Shown in pieces: positions 25,531-38,354 of a stretch of DNA of 64,000 bases. A program made the translations under genes and the position numbers. The notes below the pieces were generated by a model. The model made no database searches. It was not told the origin of the DNA and saw nothing but the letters and a program-made list of their open reading frames with translations. The stretch's first letter is position 1, and the number at the start of each line of letters is the position of its first letter. Source of the DNA: Crotophaga sulcirostris (lineage: Eukaryota > Chordata > Aves > Cuculiformes > Crotophagidae); assembly GCA_013397455.1 (NCBI GenBank), contig VYZB01000281.1, positions 1,004,887 through 1,068,886 on the forward strand, written 5' to 3'.

Positions 25531-28500
25531 AACATTTTCTGTCACCGCATATCATTTCCCTGGAAGCATAGCTTTGAAATCAAACTCTTGAGTTCCCGGC
25601 CTGCTCGTTTGGATCAATTCCCTGGAAGGTAACCACAGCAAATGTAGAGCATTGTTGACAACAATAATTTTTTGATGCTGTTGCTTCACAGATGCCAGTA
25701 CGATTTAAAACACACTCCAGCTGCAGCAAGCCCTTCTGCTGATTTCCCTAATGAACTGTGAACCTCCGAAGTGTTTCTACTGACCTTGTATTGAATATGC
25801 TTTCAGAAAGGAAAACTACCATTTAGAAGAGAAGCTCATTTTACTATGTGAACAGTCTGTCACTTACTGGCAGAGATCAGGTGGTTGTGACTGTGAGGGC
25901 CAGGTCACACCAACATTCTCTGAAAGAGAAAGAGGAAGAAAACCTATGGGAACTCAGAAAATAAAACACCTGAAGTGCTGAAAACGTGTGTTATATCTGT
26001 TCTTGGAAATTACGGGTGAATGGCTCATCCAGGCTTTTGCATTAGGAATTTCAACTCTCAAATCTTAACCCCTTTATGAAGTTAAATACTTTAGGAATGC
26101 ATTTGAATGAGAGTATCCTTACAGTGGATACTGAGTATTTGTGAAAAAATTAACTCAATTCAGAGGCGACTTTTGGCAATACTACAGAAAAATTGGTGGT
26201 ATGCTTTTTATTAGATGAAATGGAAAGAAAACAATAAAAGAGTCTTCAGCAAGCATTTTCCTGTTCCCTGGGTGTATCACCACATCAGTAAGAATGAAGA
26301 CGAAGTTTGTGTTTTGTGGTATTGTCATGTTACAGCTCTAGGCTAAACACATTAAACTAGATAAAAACAGTATGGGAGTGACAAAACATACATCGATTAG
26401 TAGAGGTCTGCCTTCTCTAATAATTTTTGAGTTGTCTATAAAACCAGTTCCTAACTTACTTTTTTGTAACAAGGCCATATTCATTTTAAGACAGGCTCTG
26501 CCACCTTGACTCTACCACAATTGGAACAATCTTTTTATAAGTAATGTCATTAAGAAAAATAAGAATTTTCAAGGACTAAGGTGTTGATTAAAACAGGAAC
26601 ATAGATTTCATGCTTTGTTTATTTTTTGTGTCAGCCTTTTAATAGCAAAATACAGTTCTGCTACCCACTCCCTCTTGCTTTTTTTTTCACATGCAATTGG
26701 CATAGGGTGATCATTGGTTTATTCCCTTTTAACTACATTTCTTCATCTGCTTCTTGTGTTTTATACTCTCATTTGTCAAAACATTTGAAGTGAATTTTAG
26801 GGATCAAATAAAAAGCATCCTCACTTTTGCAGTAAGGTACCCACAATGACAGGAACAATGTTCTTAACAAATGTCTTCACTGCCCCATTTAACCTAGGGC
26901 AGTTTGATGGTTCCTCTCTACTGGCATATCATAAAAGATTCGTAGTGGGATGTACAAGTGAAACAGTTTATTGAAACCAATCCCATCAGTGGACAGACCT
27001 ATTTGTACTGCTCTGGCAATGTTCCTTGCAGTAGCACAGCTAGTTGTAAGCATAACAGGAAAACAATCTCTAACTGATTCTCATAATATTCACACATCAC
27101 AAGGAGGAATATAATCTTTGTTAGTTTGGACATCTGCAGCCAGAATCTACTTCAGCAGCTCAGTTTTCCCATGTGCCAGTAGAAGCATTAATCTCCTGTC
27201 ACTATCTGTAACACTATGGAATTGAGCAAAATAATCTAAGGAAAAGGTTTATGTGTTATTTTTTAACAACTCTCGGGGGTCTTACTAAGAGCTGGCTGGT
27301 CACAGAACTGCTTCTACGACATTTCTGGAAAGAGGACTTAATTTGTATCAGGGTTGTTATTCTAGTCACTTTGTTCTTCCATCAACAGAAAGGGTTTTTC
27401 TGGAAATGAGTTGTTTCATGTAACCCAAAATTTACTGTCCAACTGTACCGTGATTGTAATGATGATCAAAGGGGGGTTAAGGTTATTAATTTAAAATATT
27501 CATTTATTTGCAAATCTTATATCATATAAACTTGCAAACAACTAAGTACAAGAGCACAGATAAGGTTTTAAATTTTTTTAAAAAGTTGTTTCTAAAATGT
27601 TTAGGAGAATACATTAAAGTATTTCTTAGTATTTCAAAGTCAGATTGATATGTAATATATTTTATGATATCTGCAGTGTAAATTTGCATGAAATAATATA
27701 AAATGAAAACCCTAAACCCCAAACAGAAAAGAGTGCGATACTTCACAGTCAGTTTCCATGGAGAATTTTTGTTTTAAAGGAAGGTTTCCCTCTTCTTACA
27801 AAAGAAAAAAAATGTTTTGTCTGGGATCCAATTTGAGTGGCATAAACACAGAACTTTGATTAATACCTAATTCTCCTATATAAATTACAAGGATTCCTAT
27901 ATAGTGAATGGAGAACAGTAGGTGTCTTTGAACACTTCCAGATGGAGAAGATGTCTGGTTATTTTAGCACCTAAATGTAAAAAAGCTGAAATTCAGCCTT
28001 CACACTGAAAACAACCAACAGATCAAGTTTGCAGCTTCTACATCCCTCTGTCACCCACACAACCTTTTAACCCAGAGTTATTCCGAGGTGGGACTCCCAG
28101 AAAGAAGCTTAGTTTCCTCCTAAAGAAGCGGGAGTGGTTGAAGCAGTCCAATGGTGGTAGATGATACTTATCAGCTACGAGATATTTCTGAACTTTTAAA
28201 GAATCATGAAGGAAGATTTAAAAAGGACTTAAAAAAGGGGGAAAAGATTCTTCTAAACAACAAATACTCCTTGCAGTTGGCCTGAAATATGAACAAAGTA
28301 CTTAGCTATAAACCTGATAGATTGTGAAAAAAAGCCATACAATGCTTACAAAATTCACATTTGTCCTTTTCTTATGAACCTCTTATGAGGTGCTTGTCCT
28401 GCATGCTGAGTGAGAAGCACTGAAAGTATTATCACAGCATGGTTGTTTAGAGGATGATTCAAGCTTGATACTGAGATAATTATACTATCCTCTTAAAACG

Positions 28501-30729
28501 AGATATGACTCAAGATATCTCAGATAGTTGTTAATGGGGATACATCTGCATGTGTTTGCCTTAATTTTGTCCAGTATTTTCCTCATACAGACCTGTATTT
28601 TATTCCTTGCTGTTCTCAAAAAAAAAATATTTGAATTATCTCGTTTCAATTTTTAAACAAAATTGTTTTCTAAATGTGTATTTTTCTCTGGGAGTTCTAT
28701 ACAAGGTGGATGCTATGAGAGTCTTGTCAGATTGCAAATACCTTCTGTTTTTGAAAGAGACTCTCAGAAATGAGCTGTTTTTTCTCATACTAATCATGCA
28801 TTAAGGCTAACTACTGCATGGAAAAAAAAATCTGTGAAGAGAGAAATTTTAGTCAATGCTCTTTCTTGGAAAAAAAATGAGAGAAAAAACCTTCCTTGTT
28901 CTTCAAACAAATATAAACCTCATTCTCCATTCTTATATGCCTCATCTGCAGTTTCACGAAAAATTGCCTTTGTCAGTGAAGCTGGTTTAAGAAGCTCAGA
29001 ATACCACCAGCTTCAGCCAATTATTCTTACCCCTGTGCAACCCTTTGACACTGCTTAGTTGTGTCAATGCAATTGATTCAGGATGCACATTGTAAATGAA
29101 ATGGTCCATGTTTGAAATAAAAATCAAAACAAGGATCCGTGAAATCTGATTCCATCACAGTCTGTGAGGGGTCCAGGGTGCTGCATGGATGCAGCTATTA
29201 GAGCGTTGCTGGCATGCTTTGAAGGATCAGTTCAATTACATATGTACTTTGATGTTAGAATGCTACTTTGAGCATTTTGTGGTATCAGCAGTGACCCTGG
29301 CAGTTTAGCTTTTCCAATATATGTCTATTCCAGGAATTATCTTCTGTAAAAGAGAAAAATCTACCATGACAGTCAAATGGTCTCTGCTTGAGAAAATGTT
29401 TTGTTACTTTGAAATCTGTTTTATGTTTCAGCAAAATTTCAATGGAACATTAAACCTAAGGATATTCACTTAGATTGCAGAAGCTGTGCTGTCTTTATGC
29501 ATGAATGTCAAGCAATAAAACATGTACACCCCCCTGTGCATTCTCTTGGTGGGGGGCCCACGGAAACTGTCGCTTTCAATTCTATCTAATGTTTACACAC
29601 TAGGCAGTTGTCTTTCAGATATTGAGGGTGTCTTGTTCCTAATGTTCATGTGTATAGACCAATCCATCACATGGAACTGCCAGTGACATTTCTACCCCTT
29701 TTCTGGTTTTGTCATTAAAGTGAGGAAATAAACATGAGACCCCTGCTTTGTCCTTTTGTTTTTTTCTCTGTTGAGAGATTATTCATTCACTTCTCTTTGT
29801 AAAAAGACATGAATTACAAATGAATGTTGGTGCATTCATTTTGCACCTAGAGTCCCATAATTCACCTGATCTGTATCTAAATTTACAATGTGTTGGTACT
29901 TCAGCATGCTTTAGGAGAAAGATTTTTCCTCCATCTATATTTCCAAGAGTCCACAAACAATTCTTGTTCCTCTGTTCCTAGTGGCATGAAGATTATGATG
30001 AATGAAACCTTTTTATTGCTCTTTAGCCTAAATGGAAAAGGTACAAGGACATTGATTTCAGCTGTAAATAGAGCCTGCTTGAAGATTACTCACCATGAAA
30101 GATACTTTAAAGCAGTGCATGTTTCCTGCAATATTAGATCAGATGGGTGTTTTTAACTTATTAATGTTTATAGCTGGATATTCCTGCAAAGTTGTCGAGG
30201 GAACAGTTCTCTGCTAATAATAGATGGCCAAAAGCAAGATGCATATCTCACTCTGAAGTAGGAAAAATCAAGTTACAGATTGGATTTCAGCCAAAAAAGA
30301 CCTTCTAAAATGGATGTAATCTGAAACAGATTCTAGAAGACATATAAATATGCCCTTTAAATTGTGGACAAGGAGGCCACAAGTTACTTAAACAGGTACC
30401 CCAGGTTCTCTCCTTCTGTAACAAAAAAGAAGTACAGGCTATTAGGAAGCTCTTTTGTCTTCCAAAGACCTTGGAAGAGTTAGAGAAGATTTGCAAGGAG
30501 ATGCAATATCCTTTAGTAGATCAACTGATAGAATTATAAAATCAAATAGACAGGTGTCAGGCACACCTCAGGTCTAGTCCAGCTCACTGCATTATCAGAA
30601 AAGGTCAGAAATGACTTTTTATTTGAAGAGGGCAGGTGAAGAGAAATACCTCTTCAATTTTATCTGAACATGTCACCTGGAAGTAGGAAAGGCAACTATT
30701 CAAGAATGATCTACTATGTCATTTTTGAC
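25531..30729. other. Non-coding stretch
   Basis: AT-rich unique-looking DNA without recognised transposons or genes. Frames of 65-88 codons (for example 29890-30156 +) carry no motif. A G/C-run hairpin (CCCCCC ... GGGGGG) lies at about 29529-29558. Confidence 0.5.
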
Positions 30730-31800
30730 TGAGTTACCAGAAGTGTGGAGAGTATTCAAGTTATAATCTCACATGGGTTTATGCAGTAGTGCAGTGACAG
30801 CTTTGTTCTCTATTTTCTTTTATAATTTCTAATAATTTCCTAATAATAACTTTTTGACTGTGATGGATCTTTTCATTGAGCCATCCAAGAGCTTTTACCA
30901 TCAGATAACGGGTAATTTAAAGACCTAAATTTACCCATTTACATTACTTTACACTTAGCGACATTGAACTTCTTTGATTCACTCAGTCAGTTTGGTGAGA
31001 TCTTTCTGCAATCCTTTGCAATTGCTTTCACTTTTGACTACTATGAGTAATATTTTTGATGTTGTCAGCAAACTTTTCCACTTCACCTTTCCACAGAAAT
31101 CTCTTTTGATGAACAACACAAGTCCTAGTTCAAATCATTCAGCCACATCAATGGCAATATCCTTCCACTGTGAAAGCATTATTTCATATTATTTCTTGTC
31201 ATAGATCTCTCTCTTCATCCAGGAAGTCATTAGAAGTTTTTTTAAGCCCAAAACTATGTCAATTAGATCACAGTTATCAGCATGCTTATTGATTCTTTAA
31301 ACCACTCCAGAAGATTTGTGAAGTATGATTTCCCTCTTCCAGAGCCCTGTTTTCTATGTTTTATTACTCCCAATACATTTACAATACTGCTAAATCTACT
31401 GAGAGTTTCTAGCAATTTGCAGACTACAGAAGTCAAGTGTACAGACCTATAATTTCTCATGTCTTCTTGAATGGTCAATTTTTAAATCTACAATGTTTGT
31501 CAAATTCGATTACTAATGGTGATTTTAGTAATAAATTATATGGAGTCATTAACAATTACATAATTTATTACTTGAGTCTCTGCAGGGTTCTTGAATGAAT
31601 AACATATGATACTGGAGATATTTTACTCTTCATTTCATTAATTTATTCTAAAACCTCTTCCACTGACACTTCAGTCTGAGCCTGTTTCAATGACTCATTT
31701 GTCATAGGACAGATACCCTCCGAGTTCGACAGTAAACACTGATGCAAAATATTCAGTCAGCTTTTCTGTTGTGACCACATATTTCCTGTTCTTTTTACAT
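30730..31800 (-). pseudogene. Ancient CR1/L3-like LINE, reverse transcriptase region
   Basis: On the minus strand the frame at 31263-31478 reads NYRSVHLTSVVCKLLETLSR then HRKQGSGRGKSYFTNLLEWF. This matches the conserved RT stretch NYRPVSLTSVxCKLLE...KGRSCLTNLLEFF of CR1/L3 LINEs. To the left, 30930-31090 follows the order of the old amniote CR1 consensus as I remember it: ACATTACTTTACACTTAG, ACATTGAACTTC, TTGGTGAGATC, then a degenerate 'caaacttttccacttcacc' block. The region 31620-31790 resembles the sequence upstream of RT. Divergence is much greater than in the bird CR1 copies and many indels are present. The left border is approximate. Confidence 0.75.
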
Positions 31801-31804
31801 CTTG

Positions 31805-32776
31805 ATCACCTCCTCCTCGGCAGGACATGGGAAGAAAATATGTTTGAAAAGCTCCTGAGTCAAGATAAGGAAAGGCGTATCACCCATTGGTGATCATCAG
31901 AGGAAAAATACACTTGACTTTGGTGAAAAAAAATTATTTATCTCACAGAATAGGATAATGAGAAATAAAACCAAATTTAACAGCACCTTCCACTCACACC
32001 TCCCTTTCTTCCTGGGCTCAACTTCACTGCTGAATTTTCTGTGTCCTCCCCCTGAGCAGTGCAAGGGGACGGGAAACAAGGGTTGTGTTCAGTTCTTAAC
32101 ACTTCATCTCTGCTGGTCCTTCCTCTTTACGGTCTTCCCCTGCTCCAATGTGGGTCCTTCCCATGGGCTGTGGTTCTTCATGGGTTCTTTTCATGATATT
32201 CAGTCTTTCAAGAATGAAATGTTCCTGTGTAGGCCCTCCATTGAGCCACAGCTGCTGCCAGAAAACCTGTGTCAGTGTGGGCTCCTCTCCATGGCCTGCA
32301 GCTCAGTAGGGACTCTCCACAGACTACAGCTTCCTTCAGGGCATAGATATCTGCTCTGATTTGGGGTTCTCTGTGATGTGCAGGTGGATGTCTGCTCCAC
32401 CATTGGGCTGCAGAAAGACAACTGGTGTCACAATGGTCTTCACCACGGGCTGTAGAAGAACCTCTACTCTAGCATCTGGAGTACCACCTCCTTCTTCTTC
32501 TTCGCTGATCTTGGTGTCTGCAGGGTTGTTTCTGTCACATTTACTCAGTCCTCTCTCACACTTGCAGTTCTTTTTTTTTTATCCCTGCTTAAATATGTCA
32601 TCACAGAGGCACTACCAGCGTCACGGATGAGCTCAGCTTTGGTCAGTGGTGGGTCTGCTTTGCAGGAAGCTGGAACCAGCTGTGTCCAACATAGGGGCAG
32701 ACTCTGGTCTCTTCTCACAGACACCGCCCTTGTAGACCTTCCAATTCCCAAATCTTGCCACAAGTACCAAATACCA
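31805..32776 (-). mobile_element. Solo LTR of an avian endogenous retrovirus, about 970 bp, antisense
   Basis: The right edge (AAATCTTGCCACAAGTACCA, 32752-32771) is the reverse complement of an LTR start I know from birds (TGTATTGGGTTTGCGTGGCA-like). Reading leftward on the minus strand follows a TATA-like ATATTTAA (32589-32596), a region of degenerate repeats of about 35-45 bp built on GGGCTGCAG / CTGCTCCA units (about 32150-32480), and a GC-rich block near 31990-32080. The leftmost ~60 bp expected of the family are missing, so the LTR's 3' end is truncated where it meets the old CR1. No internal retroviral sequence is seen. Class is probably ERVL-like; the name is unverified. Confidence 0.75.
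32150..32480. repeat. Degenerate ~35-45 bp tandem units within the LTR
   Basis: Repeated cores such as CCATGGGCTGTGG (32160), CCATGGCCTGCAG (32290), CATTGGGCTGCAG (32402) and CCACGGGCTGTAG (32444) recur at variable spacing. They mark an old internal tandem array typical of this LTR. Confidence 0.6.
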
Positions 32777-33059
32777 GGTATCCATTTTAAAACTAGTTTT
32801 AGTCATTTAGAAGCCCATTCCTTTTTCAGCATCCTTTTTTTGCTTTTAAATTTTAAATGACAGAGTTTATGTTCTATTTTATTTTCCTTGTCTGGGTACA
32901 AAACCTACTTTAAAGAATACTTTCTTTTTTAGTGAGATGTTCTGTGTATTGACTATTATCATTCAAGAATAGAATCTTAGAGTTATGATGAATGGCTCTT
33001 TGAAAATGTCAGCTAAGTGCTCAGCAGTGGTCAAAAAAGTAAATTGAATGTTAGGAATA
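32777..33059. other. Spacer
   Basis: AT-rich DNA between the antisense LTR and the next LINE segment; nothing recognised. Confidence 0.5.
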
Positions 33060-33440
33060 ATTAAGAAAAGAATAGAAAGAAAACAGAAAACATAATCATA
33101 TCAGTGTAAAAAAGCTGTTATCAAAAAAATCTGAAAACGGATGTAACAGAACCAGACAGGTTCACAGAAAGGCACCTAGAATAATAAAAAAATATAGAAA
33201 GGCACTCAATAGCATTCATAAATAGGCTGAGACTATTCAGTCTGAAAAGTGACAATTGAGGGAAAGCTTTGACAGAAATCTGTCCAATCATAAAGGAAAA
33301 GATAAAAAGAGCCAGATGGTTCATTTTCTCGTCCAAAGCAGGAATGAGAGTATCACATGCTGTTAGCAGGTGGTAGGTTCGAAGCAAAAAAAGGAAAAAA
33401 AGAGATAGCTGTCTATACAATATGTAGCTAACCTGCCTTT
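33060..33440 (+). pseudogene. Ancient CR1/L3-like LINE, 3' coding end
   Basis: The plus strand runs through landmarks of the old amniote CR1/L3 C-terminal region in the right order: AGAATAATAAAAAAATATAG and AAAGGCACTCAATAG (degenerate), AATAGGCTGAGACTATTCAG, GACAATTGAGGGAAAGCTTT, GACAGAAATCTGTCC, TGTTAGCAGGTGGTAGGTTC, and a final stretch ending GCTAACCTG. No open frame survives. It lies opposite in direction to the old LINE at 30730-31800, so the two are separate insertions or an inverted pair. The 3' border is uncertain. Confidence 0.65.
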
Positions 33441-34903
33441 CAACAGGTCACTTTTCTTTCAACATTCTTTACTGTACACAAAAAGGCACTGCAAGGAGTA
33501 TATGAATCACTTATAAGCACACCGCAATTATTTAACGGTTTCTGTGCCCAACAGGGAGCAACAATGGCTATTGCTGTGTCCATGGACCTGTAAGATGCAT
33601 GAGGAGTCCTTGGATCTGCAGTCAGATGGTGGTGGGGAAGTGTCAGCTCTGTTGTGCTCAGGCATGGGTTGGTCTTTGGTGTTGCCAAAAAAACAGATTC
33701 TATGATTTTTTCCATAGGTCTTAGTAGTTTCATGTCAGTACTTTTCTCTTGAAACTCTACATTGCTAATTGTTACCTTCTCACTTCAGTTTGTGTATTTT
33801 ACTTTCCTTGTAAGACATTAACTTACATACCTCTTTACAGTTGAAAACTGGGTTTTTCAGTAAAACTCAGTAAAAAAGTTGGAGGCAGCTGCATCTCTGT
33901 GGGTTACACTTTAGAAGAATTTTGCTCAAGATATTGTGGATACTGAAGGTTTGCATGCATTGAAAAAGCAACTGGACTACTTAACGGAAAAAAAATATCC
34001 TTTTGAGATGTTAGACAGAAATACCAGGGAACTGTTTCTGCTAAAAGACTGTTACTATTTCAAGAAGCTCCCGAGTAGTACATCACCGGAAACTTCAGAG
34101 ACTATTCACTGCATGCCTCATCATTTTAATCTTCCTTTGAAATCTGCTTGTCATCATTGATGAAAGTAGGACACAGGGATTGGCCAACCTTTGGTCTGGC
34201 TCAGCATGGCTATCCTCATGCTAGAAAAGTGTTCTTTGCTCTGCTATATAACCGTGTGGTCTGGTTTCAGTTCTTTGATTGTTTTTTTTTAACAAATTTT
34301 TGCCAGATGTTGTGCATTTATTCTGGTATGTGATTTTAAGCAGTGTCATCCATGTATTTTTATGAATTTTCTTAGTTTTAATTACTCCTGCTAATTTGCT
34401 TTCACCATGCTTTCTTGGTCGGGTTTTGTTGTGTTTTCTTTTTTTTTTTTTCCTGAGAAATTTCCATTACATTAATCTGGTGTGATTTGGGGAGGAGAGA
34501 AAACTTTTCAACCATACTGAGGTTTTGAATGAGAGAAGTCTGAAACACTGTTTAAAGAGTTTGCCTCTGCAGCTTCAGTTGCTTCATTTTGAACCATACT
34601 CCTCTAGTTTATTTCACAAATTAGTCTTTTTTTTGGCAACTCACTATTTAACTCTTTATCATAACTCATTGTCACATTTTCACAATAATTCTTTAATCTA
34701 AACATGACATTTTGGTTCACATAAATTATGATAATTGTTGTGGTTAATGTATTTACTGTATTTAGCTGTAAGCTTTCTTTAAATTATGAAACCTTCTGCT
34801 AGCAGCCTGATCTATTTTATGAGTTCTACATATTATCTACTTGTTTTGTAAGGCATGAAAGTGATCCATTTCTCAATCCATGTTTTTCCACACTTATTAC
34901 TGT
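33441..34903. other. Non-coding stretch
   Basis: AT-rich with T-runs (34440-34452). A 74-codon frame at 33936-34160 (+) has a protein-like composition but no match I recognise. No clear repeat. Confidence 0.5.
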
Positions 34904-35840
34904 AGAATCACAGAATCATAGAATGGTTTGGTTTGGAAAGGAGCTTAAAGATCATCTGGTTCCAATACCTTCCACTAGATCAGGTTGCTCAAAGCTTCTT
35001 CCAACTGGGCCTTAAGCAGTTCCAGGGACAGGGCTTCTATGAATTTTCTGGCAGTCTAATCTAAATCTGTCCTCTTCCAGCTTAAAGCCATTACCCCCCA
35101 TTCTTACACTGCACTCCATGGCAGAGTCCCTCCCTTTCTTTCCTGTAGATCTCTTTTAAGTTCTAGAAAGCTGCTAGAAGATCTCCCCAGAGACTTCCCT
35201 TCTCTATGCTAAACAAGTCCAACTCTCTCAGCCTGTCCTCACAGCGGAGGTGCTCCAGACCTCTGACGTTCTTTGTGGCCCTCCTCTGGACTCTCTCTAA
35301 CAGATCCATGTCTTTCCTGTGCTGTGGACTCCAGAACTGTACGCAGTACTCCAGGTGGGGTCGCAAAAGAACGGAGTTTGAGGTGGAGATTCCCCTCCCT
35401 CAACCTGCAGGATACAGTTGGCTTTCTGGGCTGCAAGCATGCATTACTGGCTTACATTGAACTTCCACCAGCACACCCAAGTCCTTCTCTTCAGGACAAA
35501 TCTCAACCCATTCTCCACCTAGGCTGTATTTGTGCTTGGGATTGCCCTGACCCCGATGCAGGACCTTGCACTTGGCCTTGTTGAACTTCATGAGATTTGC
35601 ATGGGCCTGTCTCTCAAGTCTGTCCAGGTCCCTCTGGATGGTATCCCTTCCCTTCAGCACTCCACACAACTTAATGTCATGAGAAAACTTGCTGAGGGTG
35701 CGCTAAATCCCACTGTCCATGACTCTGACAAAGATATTAAAAAACACTGGTCCCAATACCGACCCCTGAGGAGCATCACTCATCACTGGTCTCCACTTGG
35801 ACATTGAGCTATTGACTGCCACTCTTTGTCCATATCTTCA
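34904..35840 (-). pseudogene. CR1 LINE, 0.94 kb, 3' end with partial polyprotein
   Basis: The left edge is the tail AGAATCACAGAATCATAGAA followed by GGTTTGGAAAGGAGC. The minus strand then encodes [20 protein letters not shown] (35307-35366), the well-known CR1 C-terminal block, followed at 35400-35669 by remnants of the IQRDLDRLE and LMKFNKAKCKVLH motifs that lie just after the RT active site. Stops and frameshifts separate the frames. The RT catalytic box itself is at or beyond the right border and is not preserved. It belongs to a different subfamily from the 15.3 kb copy, judged by its first 60 bp. Confidence 0.92.
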
Positions 35841-38152
35841 CTTCAAATCAGTCCCTTCAGCTCATTTGTCTTAATTGATAGATTTTCAATATTTATAGAC
35901 TTCTAGTATGATATAAACACATTTTCCTTTGATCTAGTTGTCTATTTTTAGGTCCATATTTATCTGGTAAGATTGTTCTTTGATGCTTCCTATCTGAGGT
36001 TTATTGAATTCTGTCTTTTTTTTGGAGGATGAAGATTTTACTCTTAGAGGATGAATCATCTCACACTGTTCTCTTTATTCTCATTAGATACTCCCTAATC
36101 TTTATTAAAACAAAATCAAAGTCTAAACTAACGACCTCAACTCTTTTGTAACTTTGAAGTCAAATACCAGTGCATGTTCCATGTTAGTCTAGACAGAAAT
36201 TATCCTTCTTTTTAATTGGATAGATATATTTCAATGTTTTTTAAGAATCATCCACTCACTGCCTCATATTAGGTCTGCAACTGTGTTTTAACACAATTCC
36301 TTTTAAGCTTGTTTAACGAACCCTGGAAGCCTTTCAGAGAATACTATTGTTCAGGCTCTATTTTTATGTCCATATTGAAAGATGGAATTTTGAGTCCTTT
36401 TCTCTCCCCTTCTATGCCATGAGTACATTACCGACAATGTAAAACAGGTAGAATCTTTGTGAGGTCCATAGCTTTTGTATGCAACAGTCAGGTATGGGCT
36501 TTTAGCAGTGGCTGTTCTGAAGTGTTCAAAGTTATCCTAACAGTGTATATCAAGTTCCTTCTAAAGAAAGTCTTTATCCCTAGGACATAACCTCAAACAG
36601 TGATTGATTATTTCCTTTCTTTACCTCCTAAACTCATGAAATAAAGGGCAGGACATAGTCAGTTCCCACCAAAATCTCCATGCTCCTCCTCTCTTGTCTA
36701 CCCCTTTCAGCATAGTGTTCAGAAAGTAGAAAACACCCACATGGACCATGGGGGTTAGATGTGGCATAGACTTCTTCTTGAGTAGCTTAGTCTAGAATGA
36801 AGTGAATTTGGCCTCAGATTAACCTTGAAGTGCAGGCTGGAGGCAGCAGCTGTATAACTGTCTTCCATCTGCCATGTTACAAACCTTGCTAATCATGTTG
36901 ATTTGGTAGTTTCGACGTCAAAGGCAAGCACTGATGACAGAAAAGAACAGATGCAGCTATGCAAATGGAAGCTAATCACTGAAAAAAGAACCAAAAGAAA
37001 GGTCACCAGAAAGATCAACAAAGCAAATCCATTCTTATTAACTGAAGATTTTCGTTCCACCTTTTATGGTTGTCATGCTTCATCATTCTTCATGTCTGGT
37101 AATAGATTTTATGGTATTGCCTAAGTAATACTGATGCCCCCATTCAAAGTCTTTTCATTTCAAAATGTGCTGTGCTGTTCTAAGAGAGCTTTGACTAGGC
37201 AGCTATTGCAACTGCCTTTTATTACAGGTCAGCTGGTACCAATCCCATCACCGGTAATGGAGAGAATTACATCAAGATAAAGCTTATTGGAAGTAATCAT
37301 TGGTTATTAGCATAAAGATCCCAAAGCTTATACTAAATAAATACGCATGCGAATCTAGTGGAAATCATCTTAGTGATTCTACCTTTCCTTAGCAATTTTT
37401 TGTTAGGCAAATAAAAATTCAGCTTGAGATGCAATGCACTTGAGAGATTCAAATATTCTAAAATCTGTATTTGCACTATTTTTTTAGTTGCATTGCCATT
37501 AATTTTACTTTAGAAATTATACTTGTAGGACAAAATTAATGGATAATATGAATCCTGATTAAACTTTGTTCTTAAGCAGAAGGTAATGAAAATTATCCTT
37601 AATATAAATAACAACAATAAACGTGTGTTTGCAGCATAGCTCAGGCTTTGAAATTCTGACCCATGAGAACATTTACTTTATTTCTAAAATCCAGGTTTTA
37701 AATTATGTGGAAGACACTAACACATCAAAATATGTTTTCACTGAACTGAATAGAATGAAAAATACCTATTTCTTCCATGAAAATGTTAAAGATAATATTT
37801 ATAAAGGAATGTTTAATATATTTTTAAGAACTGCACAACTTATTGCTGAGTAAATGAGAAAAAAAAAGCATGGACACCGAAGTGAAAACACTTCCAATGG
37901 TGAATATGTGGTCACTTCTGACACTTGCAGACTCCAACCTTTCACCATATCATGCTGTTCATCCCTCATCTCTTTGGGACACTGGACGTGCACTAGAATG
38001 CTGGTTACAGTACTCTCCTACTGTGATTAGAAATATCAACATCAGATTTATTATTTTAGGTGTTGTTTTTTTGGGGGATGTGATTTCTTTCAGTACAGGC
38101 AATTGAACGCTCATTTAATAGAGTTTTGTAACAAAATAAATTTGTCCTAGAT
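35841..38152. other. Non-coding stretch
   Basis: AT-rich, no recognised repeat or gene. A 73-codon frame at 36903-37124 (+) is lysine/arginine-rich but unrecognised. Confidence 0.5.
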
Positions 38153-38354
38153 CAGGGCTGTCAAAATCATGGTCTGCGGGTTGAATTTGCCCTCTACCTT
38201 GTTTTATGCAGCCTGGCACCTTGTTTCTACATGTCGGCAGCTCTGAGCTCCTTGCCCCTATGCTTCTGCCAGCACTGGTCACACTTGCAGCATGTGACGC
38301 GCTTTACGCTGCAGGAGCAGGAGAACAGTAGGAGCTGTGAGTTTGACACCCCTG
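38153..38354. mobile_element. hAT-type non-autonomous DNA transposon (MITE), 202 bp
   Basis: The element starts CAGGGCTGTCAAAATCAT and ends GTGAGTTTGACACCCCTG, which are terminal inverted repeats matching at 15 of 18 positions. They fit the CAGGGGTGTCAAACTCA-type terminus I know from vertebrate hAT/Charlie-like elements. The flanking 8-mers TCCTAGAT and GCATAGAC match at 5 of 8, as an old 8-bp target-site duplication would, and 8 bp is the hAT length. The interior is relatively GC-rich, with GGTTGAATTTGCCC near the left end, and has no transposase frame. Orientation is arbitrary. Confidence 0.75.

Noticed and set aside
29529..29558. C-run/G-run hairpin that might be a regulatory structure
   Set aside because: Only six pairs and no supporting context.
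31958..32860. Frames of 133, 89 and 77 codons that look GC-rich and protein-like
   Set aside because: They lie within the antisense LTR and its degenerate tandem units; no retroviral or cellular domain is seen.
33936..34160. 74-codon plus-strand frame with protein-like composition
   Set aside because: The nearest acceptor-like site (about 33840) leads into stops before this frame; no homology recognised.
35206..35807. Several plus-strand frames of 84-103 codons
   Set aside because: Shadows of the minus-strand CR1 coding remnant.
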